Assembly: GCA_045105075.1 (NCBI GenBank)
Contig: JBGCDD010000038.1
Location: 1 to 23,752 of the forward strand
Length of the DNA: 23,752 nucleotides
DNA from: JBGCDD01 sp045105075
GTDB lineage: Bacteria > Pseudomonadota > Alphaproteobacteria > Rhodobacterales > Rhodobacteraceae
Direction of reading: 5' to 3'
Shown: positions 16,018 through 22,400 of the stretch, in pieces
Layout of the letters: each line of letters opens with the position of its first letter
How positions within the stretch are numbered: the stretch's first letter is position 1
Position numbers and translations under genes: made by a program
Notes under the pieces: generated by a model
Told to the model about the DNA's origin: nothing
Seen by the model: the letters and a program-made list of their open reading frames with translations, nothing else
The model's database searches: none

Positions 16018-16506
16018 CTATGTGGTTTTGGATGCCAAATCGACAACGACCAGCTGCCAAATCAACCGGTATTTCTTGAAAACCCAGCCTTCCAGCTTTT
16101 CGCGCCCTTCGCCAATTTTGGCTATTGCGTAAGAAGGTTGATCCATAACTGAATTGTCAACCACCAATTCTCGTCCGTCTTTTTCCAAGATGTAATATTG
16201 GGAATACCGCCAAACCGTTGTCGGATCCGTAGTAACAGTGGATAAAATCGACCAAGCCCCAGGCGTATACTTAGTGTTTCTTGACTGCGATGCTTGCGAG
16301 GATTTTTCGGTGATAAAGGAAATTTCGATCACTGTCGGGTCTTTTAGATATGATCCACGCGTTCCAACATAGCTAAAATTAGGGTGTAAAACACGGACTT
16401 CGTCCATAATATCTTTTACAGTTGAAGCATCTGTGAGATTTGGCAAAAACAATTCGGGGAAATGCGCAAATAAACCCACAATTCGGAAATCAACTGTAAT
16501 TGGCAT
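16018..16506 (-). CDS. AT-rich orphan hypothetical protein
   Basis: A 162-residue protein I do not recognise. By hand count the DNA is about 42% GC, against roughly 60-67% in the flanking genes, suggesting later acquisition. The N-terminal 45 residues have a strand-turn-strand-loop-helix pattern (ITVDFRIVGLFAHF, then STVKDIMDEVRVLHPNF) that recalls ubiquitin-like beta-grasp proteins such as MoaD; this is a weak inference and there is no C-terminal GG. The remainder is rich in predicted strands and ends in KKYRLIWQLVVVDLA. No signal peptide or membrane helix is evident. A GAAAG purine stretch precedes the ATG at 16504-16506. The protein is transcribed opposite to both neighbours and stands alone. 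Confidence 0.65.
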   Translation of the reverse strand: MPITVDFRIVGLFAHFPELFLPNLTDASTVKDIMDEVRVLHPNFSYVGTRGSYLKDPTVIEISFITEKSSQASQSRNTKYTPGAWSILSTVTTDPTTVWRYSQYYILEKDGRELVVDNSVMDQPSYAIAKIGEGREKLEGWVFKKYRLIWQLVVVDLASKTT

Positions 16507-16620
16507 ATTGCGTCACTTTCAAAAACAACAGAACTTATTTTCTGGCGCTTTTATTGCCAAAAAGACGACCAAACCAGTCCCGTTGTTAATAAACAACGAA
16601 TTATTCACGAAAAAAGTCAT

Positions 16621-16649
16621 TTCACATTGTGAAGGCTCACTTACATAGC
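16621..16649 (+). promoter_or_regulatory. candidate rne promoter containing a perfect palindrome
   Basis: TTCACA at 16621-16626 matches five of six bases of a -35 element, and CATAGC follows after 17 bases at 16644-16649 as a weak -10. The -35 is also the left arm of a perfect palindrome, TTCACA-T-TGTGAA (16621-16633), which could be an operator. If used, the rne transcript would have a leader of about 455 bases. Confidence 0.35.
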
Positions 16650-17061
16650 ATGCCGCCGTTGGCAGCGCTGCGGTGATGATAATTCTGGCAGATTTGGTGT
16701 CAGGGTTGGGGCAGGGGCACAAGGTGCAGATTGCCCATTGTAATCGCCCCATACCTGCCCTTATGTTAAGGCAACGGGATGGCTTACGTACGCCGCCCGG
16801 TATGAGTTTCGCTGATTCAGACACTGGCAGACCATTGTTTCGCAAGACTGAACAGACCGATTGGGCCCACTTGGGGCCACTGAAATGCCTAAACCCTGAA
16901 CGTAGGGTGCAGGAAATAATGGGCAGCGCTGGGACCAACCCGCCTGCCGGAGAAGAACCGCGATGACGCGCGCGCACGCATTGAGCAGACAGACAGGGGG
17001 CGACTTCGCCACGTCTTTCCGCGCGCCGTCTGACATCGCCCTGACAAGACACCACCCCAAA

Positions 17062-17083
17062 CGCGCCCGTCCTCCGGGGCGCG
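17062..17083 (+). promoter_or_regulatory. GC hairpin just upstream of rne start
   Basis: CGCGCCC at 17062-17068 pairs perfectly with GGGCGCG at 17077-17083 around the eight-base loop GTCCTCCG. The loop carries CCTCC, the complement of a Shine-Dalgarno core. The hairpin ends 28 bases before the rne ATG. A role in leader-mediated autoregulation of RNase E is possible, by analogy with the long enterobacterial rne leader, but unproved. Confidence 0.4.
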
Positions 17084-17111
17084 CGCTGCTGGCGTCGTGC
17101 AAACGGAAAAC

Positions 17112-19943
17112 ATGCCTAAGAAAATGCTTATCGATGCCACCCACGCGGAAGAAACCCGCGTCGTGGTGGTGGACGGAAACAAGGTCGAGGAATTTGATTT
17201 TGAATCCGAAAACAAACGCCAGCTTGCTGGCAACATTTATCTCGCAAAAGTAACCCGGGTCGAACCGTCGCTTCAGGCGGCGTTTGTAGACTATGGCGGC
17301 AACCGCCACGGTTTTCTTGCGTTTTCGGAAATTCATCCTGACTACTATCAGATTCCGGTCGCCGACCGTGAGGCTCTGATGGAAGAAGAACGCGCCTACG
17401 CCGAGGCCATGGCCGCGCGTGACGAAGAGGAAGAGACCAAACCATCGCGCCGCTCGTCGTCCCGGTCCCGGTCGCGCTCGCGCAGTTCGTCCAAGGCGGC
17501 CAAAGTGACATCCGATGATCCGCTCGAGACCAAAGAGGTCGAGACCGAGATCAATGGGATGGAAACCATCGACCTGTCCGAAGATGACGCGGTTGATGAT
17601 CAGGCGCCCGAATTGGATCCAACCGAGGCGTCATCGCCCATGGAGCGGGTCGCAGAAACGCCGGTCGAAGAGCCTTTGGATGATCCAGAGCCCGAAGCCG
17701 AGCCGGAACCCGAAGCTGAGACCGAAGCGCATCACGACGATGACGATGATGACACGCCATCGCATAATGACGCGGCCGCACGCGATGACACCATCGAATC
17801 CGTGGCGGTTGACGAAGACGCCGATGACATCCGCCCGCCGCGCAAACCGCGTCCGCGTCGCTATAAGATCCAGGAAGTCATCAAGGTGCGCCAGATCCTG
17901 TTGGTGCAGGTCGTCAAAGAAGAGCGCGGCAACAAAGGCGCGGCGCTGACAACTTATCTGTCGCTGGCCGGACGTTATTGCGTTTTGATGCCCAATACGG
18001 CCCGTGGTGGCGGGATTTCCCGCAAGATCACCAACGCCGTGGACCGCAAGAAGCTGAAAGAAATCGCGGGCGAAATCGATGTGCCCACAGGGGCCGGTCT
18101 GATCGTGCGCACAGCGGGGGCCAAGCGCACCAAGGCCGAGATCAAGCGCGATTACGAGTATCTCCAGCGTTTGTGGGAACAGATCCGCGCGCTGACGTTG
18201 CAATCGATTGCACCGGCCAAGATCTATGAAGAAGGCGATCTGATCAAACGCTCGATCCGCGATCTCTACAATCGCGAGATTGACGAAGTGTTTGTCGAGG
18301 GCGAACGTGGGTATCGCATCGCCAAGGACTTCATGAAAATGATCATGCCGTCCCACGCCAAAAACGTGAAGCTGTACAATGAAACCCTGCCGCTGTTCGC
18401 GCGCTATCAGGTGGAAAGCTACCTGGCGGGTATGTTCAGCCCCACGGTGCAGTTGAAATCAGGCGGTTACATCGTGATCGGCATCACCGAAGCGCTGGTG
18501 GCAATCGACGTGAACTCGGGTCGTTCGACCAAAGAGGGCAGCATCGAGGACACCGCGACCAAGACCAATCTTGAGGCTGCCGAAGAAGTTGCACGCCAGT
18601 TGCGCCTGCGTGATCTTGCCGGCCTGATCGTGATCGACTTCATCGACATGGACGAGCGCAAGAACAACGCCGCCGTTGAAAAGCGCATGAAGGACAAGCT
18701 GAAAACCGACCGTGCGCGCATTCAGGTGGGCCGGATCTCGGGCTTTGGCTTGATGGAGATGAGCCGTCAGCGTTTGCGCCCTGGTATGATCGAAGCCACC
18801 ACGCAGCCTTGTGCCGCGTGTCATGGCACCGGTTTGATCCGTTCGGACGACAACATGGCGCTGTCGATCCTGCGTCAGGTGGAAGAAGAAGGTGTGCGGC
18901 GTCGCTCGCGCGAGGTTTTGATCAAATGCCCGGTTGGCATTGCCAACTTCCTGATGAACCAGAAGCGCGAGCATATCGCGCAGATCGAAGGGCGTTATGG
19001 CCTGTCGGTGCGCATCGAAGGCGATGTGCATCTGGTCAGCCCGGACTTTGCGTTGGAGAAATTCAAAACCGCAACCCGCACAATTGCAGCTTTGGTGCCG
19101 CCTGTTGTGTCGGTGGACACGTCTTTGATGGATCAGATCGACGCGGACGAAAGCGAAGCCGAAGCCGACGTCGAAGAGACTGAAAGCCAAGCCCCGGCAC
19201 CAGCCGCCGCGACGCCCGAACTGGACGAGAACGGTGACCCCAAACCCAAGCGCAAGCGGCGTCGGCGCCGTCGGCGCGGGTCCTCCAACCGCTCGACCGA
19301 AGGCGAGAGCACGGCGGAAACCAGCGAAACAGACGCTGCGTCTTCGCCAGAGGCCAGTGCAGAGGCAACAGCTTCGTCACCAGAAACCGAGCCTACGCCA
19401 GCCGAGGCCGTTGCTGATGCCGCGCCAGCTGCGCCAAGCGAGACGGTCACCGAGGCCGAACCGGAACCGGTTGCCGAGGCGATTGCCACTGACGATGCCA
19501 AAACCACGGCGCCTAAGAAGCCAAAGGCCAAGACAACGTCCAGCCGGTCGCGGTCGAGCAAGGCGAAAACGGCCAAAGCCGAAGATGCGGGTGAAGCAAC
19601 GCCCGAGGCGGTGGTTGAGGGCGAAGAAAAGCCCAAATCCAAGGCGAAAACCACACGCACACGCGCAACCTCATCGCGCACCAGTGCAGCCAAGAAAAAG
19701 GCCGAAGCAGCGGCCACCGCCGCTGCGTCTGAGCCTGCTGTGGTTGAAACGACGCCAGAACTCGCGGCACCAGATCCTGTTGCAGCCGCACCGGAACCAG
19801 TGGACGCGCCAGCACCGGAACCTGTTGCAGCCACACCCGAACCGGTCGTCGAAGCAGCGCCTGAACCAGTTGTGCAAGAAACGCCCGAGCCAACCGAACC
19901 CGCAAAGCCCAAGCGGCGCGGATGGTGGTCGTTGGGAAGCTAA
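17112..19943 (+). CDS. rne: Ribonuclease E (Rne/Rng family)
   Basis: A 943-residue endoribonuclease for mRNA decay and rRNA/tRNA processing and probable scaffold of a degradosome. The S1 domain begins near residue 35 and is split by an insertion at about 93-250, which has an SR-rich block (112-128) and long acidic stretches. Catalytic metal-binding aspartates are Asp466 (AIDVNSG) and Asp509 (VIDFIDM). The zinc-link cysteines are Cys567 and Cys570 (CAAC). Their spacings (43 and 58) equal those of E. coli Asp303, Asp346 and Cys404. The tail from about 670 is disordered, with an arginine block (KPKRKRRRRRRRG, 711-723), A/E/P-rich sequence and repeated PEPV, ending in RRGWWSLGS. The ATG at 17112 gives the normal MPKKMLIDA start; its ribosome site is weak (GGAA). 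Confidence 0.95.
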   Translation: MPKKMLIDATHAEETRVVVVDGNKVEEFDFESENKRQLAGNIYLAKVTRVEPSLQAAFVDYGGNRHGFLAFSEIHPDYYQIPVADREALMEEERAYAEAMAARDEEEETKPSRRSSSRSRSRSRSSSKAAKVTSDDPLETKEVETEINGMETIDLSEDDAVDDQAPELDPTEASSPMERVAETPVEEPLDDPEPEAEPEPEAETEAHHDDDDDDTPSHNDAAARDDTIESVAVDEDADDIRPPRKPRPRRYKIQEVIKVRQILLVQVVKEERGNKGAALTTYLSLAGRYCVLMPNTARGGGISRKITNAVDRKKLKEIAGEIDVPTGAGLIVRTAGAKRTKAEIKRDYEYLQRLWEQIRALTLQSIAPAKIYEEGDLIKRSIRDLYNREIDEVFVEGERGYRIAKDFMKMIMPSHAKNVKLYNETLPLFARYQVESYLAGMFSPTVQLKSGGYIVIGITEALVAIDVNSGRSTKEGSIEDTATKTNLEAAEEVARQLRLRDLAGLIVIDFIDMDERKNNAAVEKRMKDKLKTDRARIQVGRISGFGLMEMSRQRLRPGMIEATTQPCAACHGTGLIRSDDNMALSILRQVEEEGVRRRSREVLIKCPVGIANFLMNQKREHIAQIEGRYGLSVRIEGDVHLVSPDFALEKFKTATRTIAALVPPVVSVDTSLMDQIDADESEAEADVEETESQAPAPAAATPELDENGDPKPKRKRRRRRRRGSSNRSTEGESTAETSETDAASSPEASAEATASSPETEPTPAEAVADAAPAAPSETVTEAEPEPVAEAIATDDAKTTAPKKPKAKTTSSRSRSSKAKTAKAEDAGEATPEAVVEGEEKPKSKAKTTRTRATSSRTSAAKKKAEAAATAAASEPAVVETTPELAAPDPVAAAPEPVDAPAPEPVAATPEPVVEAAPEPVVQETPEPTEPAKPKRRGWWSLGS

Positions 19944-19949
19944 AAGAAT

Positions 19950-19977
19950 TTTGGGCGGGGATGGTTCTCCGCCCAAA
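19950..19977. terminator. hairpin terminator between rne and tusA
   Basis: TTTGGGCGG (19950-19958) pairs with CCGCCCAAA (19969-19977), and GGA/TCT extends the stem to 12 pairs with one G-U, closing on the tetraloop TGGT. It fills the 36-base gap between the converging rne and tusA stops. A U-rich tail (ATTCTTTT) follows on the minus strand, so it is a good terminator for tusA; on the plus strand it lacks a U-tract after the stem but may still act for rne. Confidence 0.7.
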
Positions 19978-19979
19978 CC

Positions 19980-20213
19980 TCAGCTGGTTTTGCGCACGAC
20001 ATAGCGTTGCACCGGGCCGTCAAGGCTCTGAGAGACCAGAGTGTGGCCCGCTTCTGCGCAAAAATGCGGCACATCCACAATTGCGGCAGGGTCATCGGCC
20101 AGCAGCGTCAAAACGGCACCAGTGTCCAGGGCTTTTAGCCGTTTGCGCAGCTTCAACACAGGCAACGGGCACAGCAATCCGGTGGCGTCCAAAAGATCAT
20201 CAGCTTGGCTCAT
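19980..20213 (-). CDS. tusA: TusA-family sulfurtransferase
   Basis: A 77-residue cytoplasmic sulfur carrier of the TusA/SirA/YeeD family. The family motif CPLPVLKLRK holds the sulfur-accepting Cys15. Members pass persulfide sulfur for tRNA thiolation, molybdenum cofactor synthesis or sulfur oxidation; which role applies cannot be told. I chose the ATG at 20211-20213, preceded by AGGTAG, over an in-frame start at 20315; the upstream extension shows no family sequence. It converges on rne across a shared hairpin and diverges from ccdA. Confidence 0.88.
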   Translation of the reverse strand: MSQADDLLDATGLLCPLPVLKLRKRLKALDTGAVLTLLADDPAAIVDVPHFCAEAGHTLVSQSLDGPVQRYVVRKTS

Positions 20214-20318
20214 AGCGCTACCTGATAAGGCGCAGGTTACAGCCTGTCCACAAGGTTGTGACCGCGCTTGTGTCGATGCCCCCGTGACGCGGGCGCATGC
20301 ATGCACTAACACCAAGAC

Positions 20319-21071
20319 ATGTTTGGAATAGACATCATTGATGCCGGTATGTTGCCGGCGATGATTGTGGCGCTGACCGCTGGGATCATCAGCTTTTTGT
20401 CGCCCTGCGTGCTGCCCATTGTGCCGCCCTATCTGGCGTACATGAGCGGTGTCTCTCTGAACGATATGCAGGACGAGGCGGCGGGGCGGCGCAAGGCCAC
20501 CATTTCGGCGCTGTTCTTTGTTCTGGGGCTCAGCACGGTGTTCCTGTTCCTTGGTTTCACCGCGTCAGCATTCGGGGCGTTTTTCCTGCAAAACCAAGAG
20601 CTCTTCGCCCAAATCTCGGGCGTTGTGGTGATCGTTTTTGGGCTGCATTTCCTCAACGTGTTTCGTATTCCGTTTTTGGACCGCGAAGCGCGGATTGATG
20701 CCGGCGATGGTGGTGGGTCGTCCTTTGGCGCCTATGTGTTGGGTCTGGCCTTTGCCTTTGGCTGGACGCCGTGCATCGGCCCACAACTGGGTGCGATCCT
20801 GTCGCTGGCCGCCTCCGAGGCGTCTGTGGCGCGCGGTACGGTGCTGCTGGGCATTTATGCCGCGGGCCTTGGTATCCCGTTTTTGTTGGCGGCGATGTTC
20901 CTGACCCGCTCAATGCGACTGATGAACCGGCTGAAAAAGCACATGAGCCTGATCGAAAAAGGCATGGGCGCGCTGTTGTTGCTGGTGGGTATCGCATTGG
21001 TAACAGGGGCGTTTTCGACGTTTTCCTGGTGGCTGCTTGAAACCTTTCCAGCGTTGGCGGTGCTCGGCTAG
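20319..21071 (+). CDS. ccdA: CcdA cytochrome c biogenesis / thiol electron transporter
   Basis: A 250-residue inner-membrane protein with about six helices that carries reducing equivalents from cytoplasmic thioredoxin to periplasmic thiol proteins, needed for cytochrome c maturation. The redox cysteines are Cys30 in SPCVLP and Cys152 in TPCIGP, the hallmark of the DsbD-beta/CcdA family. Two homologous three-helix halves are visible. The ATG at 20319 has only a poor ribosome site (AAG). A perfect 10-base palindrome GCATGCATGC (20295-20304) lies 14 bases before the start. Divergent from tusA by 105 bases; the hydrolase-like gene follows after 60 bases. Confidence 0.92.
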   Translation: MFGIDIIDAGMLPAMIVALTAGIISFLSPCVLPIVPPYLAYMSGVSLNDMQDEAAGRRKATISALFFVLGLSTVFLFLGFTASAFGAFFLQNQELFAQISGVVVIVFGLHFLNVFRIPFLDREARIDAGDGGGSSFGAYVLGLAFAFGWTPCIGPQLGAILSLAASEASVARGTVLLGIYAAGLGIPFLLAAMFLTRSMRLMNRLKKHMSLIEKGMGALLLLVGIALVTGAFSTFSWWLLETFPALAVLG

Positions 21072-21131
21072 GGTCTTACTCTTGCCGGAATGAGCCATTA
21101 GAGTGACGCGCAAAGCAGCGCGAGGCCTCAA

Positions 21132-22400
21132 ATGGGCGGCAATCAGGCAGGGCAGGTACGGCGGCGCCGGGTGTTTTACATCCCTGGCTACGATCCGATT
21201 CATCCCCGCCGTTACCGCGAACTCTACCGAACGGAATCTGGCGAACAGGCACGCATTTCGGGCTATGATATCGCGCTGCGGGCCCGCTCGGGGGCGGCGC
21301 GCTATGGCTGGCATGTCACCGCACAGATTGACGGCGCAAACGTCGAGGCAGAAATTGATGTGCTGGTCTGGTCTGATATCGTGCGCACAAGCATGTCCAA
21401 TTCGATCCCGGCGACCTATTGGCAGCTGATCCGCACCGCTTTCACCTATATCTTCACTGGCGCGCTGTTTCGCCTGATGCGTTTGCGCAAAGGTCCGGTG
21501 ATTGCAGCGCTTTACCCGGTCGGGATGTTGTTGGGCCAACTACTGATTGCGGCCATCGCGTTTTACTATGCGGCGCATGGTATCGGGCGTCTGGGCCAAT
21601 TTGTCGGGCGTTTGATCTGGCCCGATTTGTGGTTTTCGCCACTGTTTATGCCCACCATCGTTGCTGCGATGATCACGGGCCTTGTGGTGGGCTTTCTTGT
21701 CTTACGCTGGTTCAAGGCGCGCGATGGCAGGTTTTTCGCCTATTATCTGATGCACGACTATGCTTATTCGGCGCGCTATCTTGGCGCCAACCCGCCCGAG
21801 CTTGAGGCGCGCATCGCTCAGTTTACTGCGCTGATCCGCGAGGCATTGGCCAGTGACGTCGATGAGGTTTTGGTGGTGGGGCATTCCTCGGGCGCGCATG
21901 TGGGCGTGTCGGTGTTGGCGGATCTGCTGCGAGAGCGTACGCCCGACGGTCCGGCGCTGTCGTTTTTGACCTTGCGGCAGGTGGTGCCAATGGTGTCGTT
22001 CTTGCCACGCGCTGACCGATTGCGCGCAGATCTGGCGTTTCTGTCCACGCGCGATGATCTGACCTGGGTCGATGTGTCCGCGCCCGGCGATGGCTGCGCA
22101 TTCGCGCTGTGTGATCCGGTTGGGGTCACCGGGGTCGCGCCCGCAGACAAACGCTGGCCGCTGGTGATTTCGGCCGCGTTCACGCAAACCCTGTCACCTG
22201 AGCGCTGGAAGGCGCTGCGTTGGCGATTTTTCCGGCTGCATTTTCAATATCTGTGCGCCTTTGATCGCCCCAAAGACTATGACTATTTTCAGATCACGGC
22301 CGGGCCGAGCACGCTCGGCGCCCGTTTCAAAGGGCGCAAACCCTCAAATTCGCGCTTGTCTGATCCGGTGTCTGGCTATCGCTCGATGCGTGCGCTGTGA
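21132..22400 (+). CDS. Membrane alpha/beta-hydrolase-like protein
   Basis: A 422-residue protein with two membrane helices at about 122-146 and 169-193, set between two soluble parts. The C-terminal part contains VLVVGHSSGAHVG, a nucleophile elbow of GxSxG type with Ser252 as the likely catalytic serine. The N-terminal part begins VFYIPGYDPIHP, resembling the strand and oxyanion loop of an alpha/beta hydrolase, so the fold may be interrupted by the helical hairpin. The acid and histidine of the triad are not certain. It probably acts on a lipid or membrane-associated ester; no substrate can be named. GAGG lies about 7 bases before the ATG. Its TGA stop overlaps the GTG start of the P450 gene (GTGA), so the two are translationally coupled. 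Confidence 0.7.
   Translation: MGGNQAGQVRRRRVFYIPGYDPIHPRRYRELYRTESGEQARISGYDIALRARSGAARYGWHVTAQIDGANVEAEIDVLVWSDIVRTSMSNSIPATYWQLIRTAFTYIFTGALFRLMRLRKGPVIAALYPVGMLLGQLLIAAIAFYYAAHGIGRLGQFVGRLIWPDLWFSPLFMPTIVAAMITGLVVGFLVLRWFKARDGRFFAYYLMHDYAYSARYLGANPPELEARIAQFTALIREALASDVDEVLVVGHSSGAHVGVSVLADLLRERTPDGPALSFLTLRQVVPMVSFLPRADRLRADLAFLSTRDDLTWVDVSAPGDGCAFALCDPVGVTGVAPADKRWPLVISAAFTQTLSPERWKALRWRFFRLHFQYLCAFDRPKDYDYFQITAGPSTLGARFKGRKPSNSRLSDPVSGYRSMRAL

Larger units (their letters stand above)
16507..17111. other. 605-base intergenic region: AT-rich tail plus long rne leader
   Basis: No convincing gene lies here; open frames of up to about 180 codons exist on both strands but lack family resemblance or good starts. 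Bases 16507 to about 16645 are AT-rich (about 35% GC by hand count for 16501-16620), like the adjoining orphan gene. The remaining 460 or so bases return to high GC and probably form the untranslated leader of rne. A palindrome with promoter-like spacing (16621-16649) and a GC hairpin just before rne (17062-17083) are the recognisable elements. Confidence 0.6.

Noticed and set aside
16673..16966. A 97-codon plus-strand frame upstream of rne as a small protein
   Set aside because: No ribosome site, no recognisable domain, and composition typical of noncoding GC-rich DNA.
16519..17055. A 178-codon minus-strand open frame in the rne leader region
   Set aside because: It spans a sharp composition change, shows no family-like sequence, and is rich in Cys, Arg and Pro as expected from random GC-rich frames.
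17631..19912. Long minus-strand frames opposite rne
   Set aside because: They are shadows caused by the repetitive, biased codons of the acidic insert and A/E/P-rich tail; the plus strand encodes a clearly conserved enzyme.
20295..20304. GCATGCATGC palindrome upstream of ccdA as an operator
   Set aside because: Simple alternating repeat of ten bases; too short and low-complexity to claim a site without conservation data.
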